A stretch of 36,705 nucleotides of DNA from Gracilaria caudata (GCA_030374735.1 JASCIV010000159.1:1-36705), one strand, 5' to 3'. Counted from the stretch's first letter, positions 26,601-36,540 are shown. A program made the numbers and translations. The notes: a model not told the origin generated them from the sequence alone.

Positions 26601-26886
26601 TGACGCAACGGAACGCGCGCCAACTCTCCATTTTGCATGTTTGTTTGTTTGGGGCGCGTCACGCGCTGTAAAGGGTTTTTACGGAATCTCGGATTCCGAG
26701 CGCGGCGCTCGAACACGTGCGCTCGTGCGCTTGATCCGATGAGGCGCCATAGGCAAAGCCTCACCGCTCGTCGTGTAGATTGTGAACAGCCATAGAGGGC
26801 TCATACTGCTGTGTCTGTCCCTTCCGTCGATATCACTTGCTCTCTGTGAATCCGTCCCGGGCAAAACGGGACTTGCCTGCAACAGA

Positions 26887-28419
26887 ATGTCGGGCTCTGA
26901 ACCGCCGCAATCTGCTCCAAAAGAAGGCGAGGAGCAAACATCTGCCTCTCCAAACAAAGCACAGGGCGCCCAGCAGGAAGAGCAGTCTGCTTCCGAGCAG
27001 AACGCGAAGCAGAATGGCGCGCAACACAACCATCAACCCACTGAGTCCGCGCCCCAATCTGAAGCGAAAGACGAACAGCAACCGCCTGAAAAGCACACCG
27101 CACTCTTGTTCTGTGGCTCCACCAAGTGGGATTTGATAGGACGCAAATCGGTGCCCAAGGCGGTGGAGAAGCGCGGCGGCTCTGAAGCCGGTGAAGAGTA
27201 TCTTTCGCCGCATCGTCTTCAGTTTCCTGCCTTCAAAGAAAAGTCGTTTTCGGCCGTTTACTCTGGCTCCTCCTCTGCCCACCTGGTTCTTCTCGATGAT
27301 GAGGGTGTCGCATATGGGCTTGGACGAAATGACTTCGCGCAATTGGGCTTTTCTGATATGAAAGCTCGTAGGAGTTTGCAACAGTTAGAACTGCCTTTGA
27401 AAAAAAATGAGTGCGTTGTTCATGCCGCTTGTGGCAGGTCTCACACCCTGCTTGTTTCCAGCCTGGGACGTGTTTTCGCTGCAGGCTCCAATTCGCATGG
27501 ACAGCTTGGTACAGGCTCTCGTTCGGCGGTTGTTGGTTGGGGTATTGCGTCCATGCCGAATGGAATGCGTGTGAAACAAGTGTCTTCTGGAACCGAGTTC
27601 AGCATGTTTTTATGTGAGGGAGGCGAAGTCTATGCTGCAGGCTGTGGAGAACATGGCCAATTGGGAAACGGACGCACCGGTGAAAGAATTGAAACTGCTG
27701 GGAAGGTTGTGTTTGATACCGTTTCTACTCCTAGTCGTGTGTTGTTTCCTCAGGGCGTGAACATTAGCCAGATTGCTTCCGGCTCGAATCATACGCTAGC
27801 GCTAGATGAGAAGGGGAAAGTGTGGAGTTGGGGTTGGGGTGGATATGGACGACTTGGACATAGACAACCAAAGGACGAACTTACTCCCAGAATAATCACT
27901 GCGTTTGATGGGGATCATTATAAACTGGACTTCGTTGCAGCTGGGTCAACTTGTTCTTTTGCAGTGCAGAAGTCGAGACAAAGCATTTTCTTCTGGGGTG
28001 TGACAAAAAAGAGTGGAGAGAGTTTTATGTATCCTAAACCTCTCTTTGATCTTCAGGGCTGGCAGGTCAGATCTGTGGCGGCAGGGGTCACTAGTGTGGC
28101 AGTCTCGGCAGAACGATCTGTTATTAGTTGGGGTCCCAGCCCTACCTATGGCGAGCTTGGATATGGAGATGGTCCTAAGAGTTCTACAAAGCCAAAGAAA
28201 ATGGATTCCTTAGAAGGACTTGAAGTCAAGATGGTTGCAATGGGCATTGGGTTTACTGCGATGATAGCAGAGTACACCGATCAAGACGAAGCTATCATCG
28301 GGGAACTAAATGAAGTAGTTGTGGAAGGTGAAAGCTCGGACCAAAAAGAGAAGGACGAACCAAAGGGTAAGCGAAAGGCGCCAGCCAAGTCCAAAAAGAA
28401 GAAGAAGAGACGAAAGTAA
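26887..28419 (+). CDS. RCC2: RCC2/TD-60-like RCC1-repeat protein
   Basis: The first in-frame ATG is 26887, giving 510 residues; the upstream open frame starts at GTG and its signal-like peptide is probably not translated. After an acidic, Gln-rich N-terminus (about 1-70), seven-bladed RCC1 repeats follow: LLFCGSTKWDLIGRK, YGLGRNDFAQLGF, HAACGRSHTLL, FAAGSNSHGQLGTGSRS, AAGCGEHGQLGNG, SWGWGGYGRLGHRQPKDE, TCSFAV and SWGPSPTYGELGYGDGPKSS. The WDLIGRK and SWGPSPT(F/Y)GELGYGD signatures are diagnostic of RCC2 rather than RCC1. RCC2 binds Rac1/RalA and microtubules and helps chromosomal passenger complex function in mitosis. The C-terminus is a Lys/Arg tract (KSKKKKKRRK), a likely nuclear signal. 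It lies downstream of RPN2 in the same direction. Confidence 0.92.
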   Translation: MSGSEPPQSAPKEGEEQTSASPNKAQGAQQEEQSASEQNAKQNGAQHNHQPTESAPQSEAKDEQQPPEKHTALLFCGSTKWDLIGRKSVPKAVEKRGGSEAGEEYLSPHRLQFPAFKEKSFSAVYSGSSSAHLVLLDDEGVAYGLGRNDFAQLGFSDMKARRSLQQLELPLKKNECVVHAACGRSHTLLVSSLGRVFAAGSNSHGQLGTGSRSAVVGWGIASMPNGMRVKQVSSGTEFSMFLCEGGEVYAAGCGEHGQLGNGRTGERIETAGKVVFDTVSTPSRVLFPQGVNISQIASGSNHTLALDEKGKVWSWGWGGYGRLGHRQPKDELTPRIITAFDGDHYKLDFVAAGSTCSFAVQKSRQSIFFWGVTKKSGESFMYPKPLFDLQGWQVRSVAAGVTSVAVSAERSVISWGPSPTYGELGYGDGPKSSTKPKKMDSLEGLEVKMVAMGIGFTAMIAEYTDQDEAIIGELNEVVVEGESSDQKEKDEPKGKRKAPAKSKKKKKRRK

Positions 28420-29799
28420 AAAGCTGGGATAGCTTCTCAGCTTTGGTGATGAGGTACTGCAAATTGAAATGTCTGTGTACGTGTTGCATGGATTGCTGGA
28501 TCCCGAAGAGTACTCGTTCAGGACGAACAAAGTCCTTTCAGTTCGATGCACTTTGCACAAGGTCCAACGCTTCGGCAACCAATACTCTATGCTCAAAGGC
28601 AAAGCCCGTCGAAGTCGGGTGTGTCTTCGAGTGTTTTCATGTTACAGTATACCGAATACAGATATTATTAACTCTCAACTGTTCCTTGGCATACCGGTAG
28701 CTGGCTCTCAAAGAGAGGTGGAGTCCCGTTCTCATCAGCCCTGCAATTTGTCTAAGGGTATGGTGTAGATGACGCATTACAAGCCATACGAGTGATACTT
28801 GACGATGCACGCGCTACGCTCGATCCTATCTAAGCATTTACCTTTCTCAAACCATGTTTCGGAAGTAAGGAGTGATGCGGGTAGTATCGTAGCAATTGGC
28901 TTTGCGGAGTCATATCTGTGAAGAAGCTTCCTTTCGTTCCTATGATGTTCCCAAGCGCAAGCATTTAAACATCACTCCAACCATAACCGCATCTGTTCGA
29001 ATGAAGGATCGCCCCGACGCATACTCAAATAGCGTAAAGTTAAGTCCAAGAGTTGTCCTACCGCGGCTCCAGGACAATCGATAACATTGAACACTGTTCA
29101 CGAATTTCCCCGCAAATGTCATAAAAAGGATTGCATTGGTATTGGGGCGTACCGCTGGCGAAGCTCGCTCTCATCCAACCGAGTCGACCTTGCTTCGACA
29201 TTGCGCGGCTTTCTGTCACAAATAGACATCAACATAAACTCAAACATCGACGCGAAGAAAATGCAGTAACTTGACGAACTGTTGGGGAATGTGGTCTTGT
29301 CAGTAACTTTAACAGAGAGGCTTCCCGAAAAAGCTGAAGCCTTTGCATTAAGAAAGAAAGAGACTGGTCAGAGTCAGTAAGGAGAAGTATTCTCCTGCAG
29401 CTGTTTTAATGGTTGCTGTCCGTTCCGCAGTAGAACAAATTCGCCCGATACAGCCAGGCAAGGCATTGCCCCAGACATGTTGGACATAGATTTAGCTCAG
29501 CAGTTTTGCACTGTCCTGAGTCAGGACTCCTCACAAGTTCCTTCCAATAGGGTAAACCCTACTAGAGACGTTCTACAAGCATCCATAAAAGCCTGAAAAG
29601 GAGTTTCCTCAATCAAGGCACTGACAATTCGTACCAATATAAACCAAGGTACCGAGTAGTTACTCTGTATCCAGAGGATCGATCGATCTGCAGCACGCAA
29701 AAAAAAAACATGTATTCCTGCAGCGAGCCAGTCCTCGTGCTTCATTCCGAAGTCCGACAAAAACTCCTTTATGAAATGCTAATGAGATTAAACATGCAT
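28420..29799. other. Intergenic region, only weak small frames
   Basis: About 1.4 kb follows RCC2. An ATG frame of 99 codons at 28469-28768 (MSVYVLHGLLDPEEYSFRTN...) lies in the expected RCC2 3' UTR and matches nothing I know. On the minus strand, an ATG frame at 29745-29521 gives 74 residues crossing a poly-A run. I see no RNA gene. Confidence 0.45.
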
Positions 29800-29851
29800 A
29801 AATCAATGATAGGCTGTTGTCCAAAATAAAGAAGAAGAAGAAATCAATGAT
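29800..29851. mobile_element. Tiny insertion with 11-bp target duplication, shared 3' tail (copy A)
   Basis: AAATCAATGAT occurs at 29800-29810 and again at 29841-29851. Between them lie 30 nt ending in TCCAAAATAAAGAAGAAGAA. The same 3' end, with one mismatch in 20, is found in the insertion at 34306-34361, which has a different flanking duplication. This is the pattern of a severely 5'-truncated non-LTR retrotransposon or SINE ending in a GAA-repeat tail. The insertion sits next to the stop of the 198-residue gene, whose stop codon lies inside the second duplicate and remains intact. Confidence 0.62.
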
Positions 29852-30440
29852 TTTGAACACATGCAGAGGTATGAATGTCATGTGGCTCTAAACAGGTGCA
29901 GCAGAATGCAGGGGATACGACTCCAGCTGAGCTTCCAACGAGGTACACTTTTCCGGCTTCCAGCGTGATTCGTCGAGACGTATTGCTCGAAAGATGTACG
30001 AGCACTACAGACTTGATTGACTTGTCGTCTACGACATAACCGTTAACCTCACGGTCAGTATCGGAACAGTACGGAAAGAAAGAATCAGCCTTTATGATGA
30101 GCGGGTCGTGAGAGAAAGGGTATGCTCGTAACAAGTTTGCACACTGATAAGAACCCTGCAGCAGAATATCTTTCGATAGAAAGAAACTTGTCCAGCACTT
30201 TGCTGTCTTCCTCATTCGAATCCGCTTCGCATTCTTTGCTGAAGACCACTCGGTTCTGCTGGAAGCATCAATCTCTGACATTCTTTCGACTTTGACACTG
30301 GCAATCTTTCCCTTTTGAGCAGCTTTTGCGTGTATTCTTCCTCTCTTGATTCGAAACTCTTCCATTGTTCCCATGTACAGATGGAGGTCTGAGTCCAGAG
30401 AACTGTCGGAGTTATCGGCGTTATCAGAGCTGGATGCCAT
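29844..30440 (-). CDS. Unknown protein, Ser/Asp-rich N-terminus, Cys-rich C-terminus
   Basis: A 198-residue frame starts with ATG at 30440. Residues 1-20 are Ser/Asp-rich. A basic region follows (FRIKRGRIHAKAAQKGKIAS, KNAKRIRMRKTAK), then a mixed, possibly beta-rich part (LIIKADSFFPYCSDTDREVN, SVVLVHLSSNTSRRITLEAG, KVYLVGSSAG), and the last 25 residues contain CCTCLEPHDIHTSACVQNH, with four cysteines and three histidines that might bind a metal. No signal peptide or membrane helix is seen. I do not recognise the family. The frame ends exactly at a small retroelement-like insertion, which leaves the stop codon unchanged. Confidence 0.55.
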   Translation of the reverse strand: MASSSDNADNSDSSLDSDLHLYMGTMEEFRIKRGRIHAKAAQKGKIASVKVERMSEIDASSRTEWSSAKNAKRIRMRKTAKCWTSFFLSKDILLQGSYQCANLLRAYPFSHDPLIIKADSFFPYCSDTDREVNGYVVDDKSIKSVVLVHLSSNTSRRITLEAGKVYLVGSSAGVVSPAFCCTCLEPHDIHTSACVQNH

Positions 30441-32323
30441 GATGAAGTGAAAGGGCGATGTATCACGAAGTTTAGAAGGGTGAACAGTTCACTTTGCTCA
30501 TCACAATATCTTGGAAGTCCAGTTCGCTGACACAGGAAGCGCGGCCTGTCTCTGTAACCAAGGTGTATTGTTGAAGATAAGGATGTCCTGTAGGGTGCTG
30601 TTTCAAACGCATCACGTGTTCTGCACCTTGGTGCAATATCGCTGTTATGATAACATTCTGTCTACAGGGTTAATCCTCGCCAGAGATGTTCAGATGTTCA
30701 GATAAAAGTAAGGCTAGAAGGGTTAATCTTACCCATAGAGGACACGAACTTTGGAACCGTCAACAAACTTTTGACCTTTATAATTTGGGGCAATGAGATC
30801 CGGAAGTTGCAGCTTGCAGATGGTTTAAAACCGCGCCTTTTCACTGGCCACGTGGCCATCAGCATTTTGTTTGCTACAGTCCCGATGTACGGAAGTGTAA
30901 AGCGGAGGCTCCCTCGCGTCGCAAACAAATCCACTCTCTCCGCCTCCCGCGAGGTTGATCCACGAATTGGTTTTCGACCGTGTGTTCTACGAAGGGTAAA
31001 AGCTACCATGTAAGGGTTATCCCTCTTATCCTTATATCCTTATACCAAACAATTTATCTACATCAGTCGATCTCATCTTCACGACGAACCCTTCGTACTG
31101 TAGATTGCGGTCCTTCGAGCCTAATGCGCACAGAGGCGGATAGGAGGGTGCCACCAACCCTGCCACTCGCTTGCGCTCCGACATGAGCGCAAAAACTTAC
31201 AGCTGACCGCCGCAATCCACCTATGGCGTCTTGTCCCATGTGTGGAACTACGGGCCGCTCTTCCTTCTCCGCTCCAAAATATAGTTCGTTCGTTCGTTTG
31301 TTCCTGATCCAAACACGATGGTGGGAAGAACAGAGCGCACGATTGGAGGCGTAGCGTTTCCTTTACAAGCGCAAGCCTGCAGGAATTGGCTTTATCTGGT
31401 ACATCAGATCCCTGTTCCAGTCGTCATCATGACAGAACGTTGAAGTAACATGGAGAATTGTCATGCCCAAGTGAGATTGTTCTTCTTGTCGGCGCTTCCT
31501 AGACGTGTTCCCACGCCGTTCCGGTGGCTGCGAACCTGATCATTCAGTAGAGTTTGAAGTACAGCTCCATTGCTGATTGTGACTCCAATATCCTCATTGC
31601 ATCGAAACATGTGGGTATATAACTTCTTAGAATGAATCTTGGCACACCAGAGCCGGTCAGATAATCTCAATGATGTGAAACAGATCGTGACCTCGGAAGC
31701 GCTCTTCCTTTCTAATTTGTTCACGATCTTTCTTCACACTTGTTCCGCAGCTGCATCGCAGCGCCATTTTGTCGAGACAATGGCCTCCATGACGAATGCC
31801 TCTTTCCCGCTTCGGCAAAAGCAGAGTCTGTTGAGTCTGTGAGGTATCTTTTATTGACCTTTTATAGATTGCTTTGACTCTTTGTATGGTTATTCACCAC
31901 GATTCAAACGATTTTGCTCTGGCTGGGACAAATGGGACAACATCGGTTGTGCTTACATTTCAGATTTTTCCGAGAATCTGTGCCTCTTCCGATTCCCTAG
32001 CCAACCACGTCACAACACGCCAACCTGCGACTCCTGTCAAGCGAGATGGGCACAAGATTGTGCTGACGCAATTACGATGGAGCAATGTTTGTCGATCCAG
32101 CAACCGGCTGATCCCATGCTGGAATCACCAGTCTGTTCATATTTCTTCAATCCCGCTCTTCGATCCGCGCGGGCCATTCGATATCCGGTTCAACAACGCT
32201 TTTCTCCATCCAGACCGACTGATACTTCTTAATCCTCGGTCTTGCTCACTCCATAGCTAAGTACGAACGAGTACGCCATCGTCTCAACACCGCATCCATC
32301 GTTTATTGCTTCCGAACATCACT
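30441..32323. other. Long intergenic region, no supported gene
   Basis: Almost 1.9 kb between divergent genes. Frames at 30771-31013, 31874-32260 and 31882-32232 start at TTG and overlap one another in different phases; the last is Cys-containing, but no family is visible. A minus frame at 30698-31009 has no recognisable domain. The promoters of both flanking genes must lie here. Confidence 0.45.
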
Positions 32324-33745
32324 ATGGCAGGTTCTGGTAACATAAGCGCGGCTGTTGCCGCCTCCGTTGTGTCTGGAGGTGTCGAGTCTGTCGGTTTTCT
32401 CAACGATCTTGTAGCGGAACTATGGGACTATATCAATGTCGCTGGTGGAAACCTCACCAAAGAGATCGTAGAACCGATGTTCGAGGAGATGCTACCGGGC
32501 CCGCTGAAGTCTTTGCATTTCGTCAAGATTGATCTGGGCAAGACGCCGATAAAGTTTGACAACGTTGATGTTCTAAGTCGCGACAAGGGCGTCGTCAAGT
32601 TAAACATTGATGTTCACTGGGATGGTGAATGTGATATTGAACTTGCGGCCAGCATGATGAAGTTTGGAGTTGAATCCGTCAAGATCAAGGGACGCATGTC
32701 CGCACTCTTGTGTCCACTTGTTGAACGTCTGCCTGTGGTTTCTGCCATGCAGATTGGATTCATTAACCCACCAGAACTTGAACTCGATTTCACTGGTCTG
32801 GCTCAGGTGGCTGATTTCTCATTTATTGACGATACTATTCGATCGATTATCGACAATGTTCTTGCATCTCTGCTTGTGTTACCAAATCGACTTCTTATCA
32901 AGCTTGATCCGGGAAACGATTTATTCTTGACCTACAAGCCACCACTTGGTATGGTACGTTTTACAATTGAGAAGGGAGACGGTTTCAAGGTTCCAAGGCA
33001 ACTCATCAAGGATATTCCCGATGTATACTGCAAAGTCAGGTTTGGTGCCAGTGAGATTTGGAAAACTACTACAAAGAACAACGATACCAGTCCGGAATGG
33101 AACGAAAGCAAAGACTTCCTTCTTTCAGACCACGATCAGATCTTGAAAATAAGAGCGTTTGACGATGACCTTACTGGAGATGACGATTTGGGATCAGGTA
33201 GTATTACTGTTGGGGACCTGCTACTGGCAGGTAAGACAGCTGACATTCCCCTGAAAGTCGATGGGGAAGACTCAGGTGCAGCCATCACCGTTAGGTCCAC
33301 TATCTACGAATTCACCGATGATACGGTTAGTTTTGAAATGCCCGACCACAGAAGAAAGGGGTTGCTTTGTGGCCTAGCCACCGTTTTGGTTCCTGGAGCT
33401 TTCGACATTCCCGGTCTTAAGGAAGATGCCGCGTCAAAGGTGAAACTGAATTTTGGTTCCTCGGAATACCTCTCACCGATCATATTCCACAATCCCGGTG
33501 TTGATGCTCTTAATCCACCTTATGACTGGATCGTGCGCATTCCCCTCACGTACCAAATCGTAGACAAAACCCCTGATTTCGAATTCACTCTCATGAACGG
33601 CAAGAAGGTGTTGGGATCAACCACGGTTCCATTTTCGGAAGTCCTGAGCACCCACAACAAAACAGTGACAGAGAAGCGGGAAATAGGGGAAGGAGCCTCT
33701 CTGTCTTTCCGCGTAGCTGTCAGTGGTGTACATTCAACGAACTAA
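32324..33745 (+). CDS. SMP-C2 protein, extended-synaptotagmin/tricalbin-like, no membrane anchor seen
   Basis: The first in-frame ATG is 32324, giving 473 residues; the frame extends upstream only to a TTG. After a short Gly/Ala/Ser start, residues about 25-210 resemble an SMP lipid-transfer domain: FLNDLVAELWDYINVAGGNL, FEEMLPGPLKSLHFVKIDLG, DVHWDGECDIELAA and SFIDDTIRSIIDNVLASLLV followed by LPNRLLI. A C2 domain follows (about 212-325) with acidic loops DIPDVY and FDDDLTGDDDLGSG and the NNDTSPEWNE turn, so calcium binding looks intact. A third region (about 340-473) may be a degenerate second C2. E-Syts and tricalbins tether ER to plasma membrane and move lipids. No N-terminal hairpin or transmembrane helix is visible here, so the protein would be soluble or peripherally attached, unless an upstream exon is missed. 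Confidence 0.78.
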   Translation: MAGSGNISAAVAASVVSGGVESVGFLNDLVAELWDYINVAGGNLTKEIVEPMFEEMLPGPLKSLHFVKIDLGKTPIKFDNVDVLSRDKGVVKLNIDVHWDGECDIELAASMMKFGVESVKIKGRMSALLCPLVERLPVVSAMQIGFINPPELELDFTGLAQVADFSFIDDTIRSIIDNVLASLLVLPNRLLIKLDPGNDLFLTYKPPLGMVRFTIEKGDGFKVPRQLIKDIPDVYCKVRFGASEIWKTTTKNNDTSPEWNESKDFLLSDHDQILKIRAFDDDLTGDDDLGSGSITVGDLLLAGKTADIPLKVDGEDSGAAITVRSTIYEFTDDTVSFEMPDHRRKGLLCGLATVLVPGAFDIPGLKEDAASKVKLNFGSSEYLSPIIFHNPGVDALNPPYDWIVRIPLTYQIVDKTPDFEFTLMNGKKVLGSTTVPFSEVLSTHNKTVTEKREIGEGASLSFRVAVSGVHSTN

Positions 33746-34182
33746 TGACATGAGTGGTTCCTTGTTTGCAAGAGTTTTCTCTGAAGCCCGTCCACCAGTT
33801 GACTGTTCAGGCATTTCTAACCGTCGTATGCTGTAATGTTGTGGGGGCCACTTTTGTAGTACTAGGGTAGAATCCTCAATCAAATGAATCAGAAACAGGC
33901 AGGCCTTTAATAGATGGCTACATATTTCTTTCTGTTCATGACGCCAACACGAGCAAATCACCGAAGGAACGCCAAGATCTAACAACAACCCTCTTCCGTA
34001 AATTCCTCCTCAAGTATTGGGTTATTCTCCACTTTTGTGCCTTTCAAGCTGACTCTGGCGCCTATCCCAGCGAAGTCCATGTGTGCAGGTTTGCACAGAA
34101 GACGTTGGCACAAGTTTTGTATCACAAATAGTGTGCCGTCCTCGTGCTAAGCTCACTAATAGAAAATGGAGGCTGCTAAATG

Positions 34183-34225
34183 TGGTAAAGATCATTGTTT
34201 ACTTAGTAAATAATGATCTTTACCA
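34183..34225. repeat. Inverted repeat with perfect 14-nt arms
   Basis: The arms TGGTAAAGATCATT and AATGATCTTTACCA are perfect, with further inner pairing (TTTAC with GTAAA) around a short loop. Without obvious flanking duplication it may be a small MITE relic or a structured 3' UTR element of the SMP-C2 gene, about 440 nt past its stop. Confidence 0.85.
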
Positions 34226-34295
34226 GATTAAGAAGTCCTTTTATTATGGCAACTGACATCTGAACGTGCATGTGATGTTTGTGTTTTGGATATTT

Positions 34296-34371
34296 GTAAG
34301 TTCACCTGCTGCTTGGTTGTGTTAGGAATTAGAGCACAACTTCCACAATAAAGAAGAAGAAGTAAGTTCAC
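34296..34371. mobile_element. Tiny insertion with 10-bp target duplication, shared 3' tail (copy B)
   Basis: GTAAGTTCAC occurs at 34296-34305 and again at 34362-34371. The 56 nt between them end in TCCACAATAAAGAAGAAGAA, which matches the 3' end of the 29.8-kb insertion at 19 of 20 positions. The shared tail plus unrelated flanking duplications argues for two independent target-primed insertions of one family. No coding capacity remains. Confidence 0.65.
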
Positions 34372-34985
34372 ACTTTCTTCTTCATTATGGACAACAGTCT
34401 TCACGCAAAATGTTAATACGAGCAGCTGAAGGTCAAGTCATGCAAGGGCAGTCCAGGCTTTTCCTGTGTTACCGATCTCCATTAAAGAAGCTTAGCATGC
34501 GTAATTATCAAGAACCGGGAGATCACTGTCAAGCAAAGAGGGCTAGCGATGTTTGGTGTCTCCGAGGTCTCTGTGATGGTGTATTGCATTCGGTATCGTC
34601 GTTCTCACTAATATCAAAGCTGCAGTGTTCCTTGTTACATCTCGTCGATATGCATATCCGTGTCAAACATATGTTTGTCACGGATTACCCATGTAATTGC
34701 CTCTGATGTTATCAAGAAATAAGTCTCAAACGAATACTGACGTTTTTAGCGAGACGACACTTTTGGACACAGGAGTACACAGTGAGTTGTAATTATGTCT
34801 GTGTGTTCCAAACGAGAAATAAAGAGAAATTTCTTCGTCTCACCTCAGAAATATACGAAGGTAGAACTTTCAAGAGCGCGGACGTCCAAGGAACTTTTCT
34901 TTGGGACAAGGGCGGGTTTATCGTCTAAACAATAATGATGAATGAATGAATGAATGCTCCATTCCAAAATTGGAAGTGGCTTTCT

Positions 34986-35919
34986 TTAGAAGTTTTTGGG
35001 AGTTATGGGACGCGGTTTGCGTCCATTTTTGAACGGGCGTGGCTTGCGATAAAAGGCGGTCACGTTGCAGGGCCCTTTGGCACATACCCCGGGTTCATCA
35101 TTCGCGGCCATGCAACCCTCTGATGAAAAGGCGCTCATGTCATTAACAAACACGGGATCACAACTGGGAGAAAGCTTCTTTCCACCTTTGACGCTGACGT
35201 AAGAACAAGCCCAGAAGTCCCCGAAAAAGCCCCATGGCTGGGGTTCCACCGGCTTGTTATCTTGGAGCGGGTGACTTCCTGTGCCGCCATACCAGACCCA
35301 CCCAAGTACATACTTTCCGTCGGGAACACACGGGGGTATTGTGACGGAAGCAACATAGTATCCTTTCGGTGCCGGATGCTTCTCACCATCATTGCCCACA
35401 AAGTTGAATCCATATCTATCTGTTGAAAGTTCGTTCGACTTGGCCGCCACCGGGTTTGCTCCCCAGCAGCTGTAGTGAAATGCGTTTCGTTCATGAACAG
35501 CTTTGTCCGTAACGTCTTCAGGTTTAACGAGAGTGACTCGGATGAACCCACCGGGACCGTGGTTGTTTCGGTGGTATTTGATAGTAACCCTCTTCCCACG
35601 CCTGTATACAGCAGCAGGATTGTCAGGGCTGTCAAAGTTCGAATAACCGCCTTCAACACCTCTCAGATCGCATGGGCCCGGACAAGTTTCTCTAGGTTCG
35701 TCCTGCAAATAGCAATACTACTCCACGGAATGTTAGCTTTATGCTACCATTATCAATCAATAGTTCTGCTCGGAATCAACTTACGCCTGGAGAAAATGGT
35801 TGCGGTTCGCTTATGGTAGAGTGAGACATTGCAATTTGAACAAACGTCAAAGCTGCAGTAGTAATCAACAAAGACTGCATGAAGCCCATTTTTGATGTAT
35901 TCCTGACATGCAGATCCAT
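34986..35919 (-). CDS. Secreted LPMO-like copper enzyme, two exons
   Basis: Exon 1 is 35919-35785 and exon 2 is 35702-34986; joined in phase 0 they encode 283 residues. Residues 11-32 are a hydrophobic signal peptide (FMQSLLITTAALTFVQIAMS), and cleavage after Ser32 would leave His33 as the N-terminus (HSTISEPQPF). A second His lies in the motif KYHRNNHGPGGFIRVTL (precursor residue 93). Together they could form the histidine brace of lytic polysaccharide monooxygenases. Later motifs GKYVLGWVWYGG and FGDFWACSYVSV, and several cysteines suitable for disulfides, fit the immunoglobulin-like fold. The C-terminus is Pro/Arg/Lys-rich. The likely role is oxidative cutting or remodelling of an extracellular polysaccharide; substrate and AA class are not determined. 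Alternative starts are ATGs at 35889 and 35880, all giving the same mature protein. Confidence 0.72.
35703..35784 (-). other. Spliceosomal intron in the LPMO-like gene (82 nt)
   Basis: On the minus strand the donor GTAAGT follows CCAGGC, and the acceptor TATTTGCAG precedes GACGAACC. Removal is phase 0 and joins the signal peptide and N-terminal His segment to the conserved body, which otherwise has only an internal ATG made of intron bases. Confidence 0.88.
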
Positions 35920-35963
35920 CTTGATGTTGGCGGTGTTCTGAGTGGGACGAGGGTGAATTGTGG

Positions 35964-35971
35964 TTTATATA
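35964..35971 (-). promoter_or_regulatory. TATA box of the LPMO-like gene
   Basis: TATATAAA on the minus strand, 45 nt upstream of the first ATG (35919). The spacing fits a short leader with transcription starting about 30 nt downstream of the box. Confidence 0.55.
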
Positions 35972-36540
35972 GACTAGCAACCCATATCAATCGGAGGAAC
36001 AGAATGGCGGTCATATGGATGAACAACGGAGCACTGACTAACGGCGCTTTGTTTATTGAGGTCCCCGAAGCGAAGACGAACGTCTGTTTTGATGTTGTAC
36101 GTTAACTTTCTCGTGATGACTGTGATGGGTAGTTCTCTTATTTCCACTGAATCATTGACAGGTGCATCTGTTGTGCGGTATTGAGGGCCACGGCGTTTAT
36201 GTTCACGATACCCCAAGTGCAGAGAGAACATAACGTGGACTGATTGTAATAAACTATGGAGCTGACGGAGCAGCGGAGTAGAGCAAACCCTCCTGTGCGG
36301 GACGCCGTGAAACTTGCTTCACAGCAACTCATCTTTGCATGAGAGATATCTATTGGTTAAACGAAGGAGGACAAAGGTTTCCTGACATTGACTATACCGT
36401 TTTCTCTCATATACTCGTATTGCCATTAAGCAATAGCGCGCAGGCTACCTTTCTATCTAACTTTACTCCCACCTCTAGGGGATTTTCTTACAGTTTTACG
36501 TTTTGCGGTAATACAAGTCGACGCCTTAGCCCTAACAAAA

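Larger units (their letters stand above)
26175..26886. other. RCC2 promoter region
   Basis: About 710 nt between RPN2 and the RCC2 ATG, same orientation. A frame continuous with RCC2 begins at a GTG (26782), but the first ATG is 26887. Several sharp palindromic sites cluster at 26529-26600 and are listed separately. Confidence 0.6.
33746..34985. other. Intergenic region with hairpin and retroelement-like insertion
   Basis: About 1.2 kb between convergent genes. It holds a strong inverted repeat, a second short insertion with target duplication, and a GAAT tetranucleotide run near 34937-34955. An ATG frame of 98 codons at 34410-34706 has no recognisable features. Confidence 0.5.

Noticed and set aside
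26782..26886. A signal-peptide-like N-terminal extension of the RCC2 homologue
   Set aside because: The extension begins at GTG, not ATG, and RCC2 is a nuclear/cytosolic protein. The first ATG at 26887 gives a sensible start.
31874..32260. Overlapping frames upstream of the SMP-C2 gene, one Cys-containing
   Set aside because: Both start at TTG, overlap in different phases, and have no recognisable domain.
34410..34706. An ATG frame of 98 codons
   Set aside because: Composition is mixed with no domain, and it lies in a repeat-bearing spacer between convergent genes.
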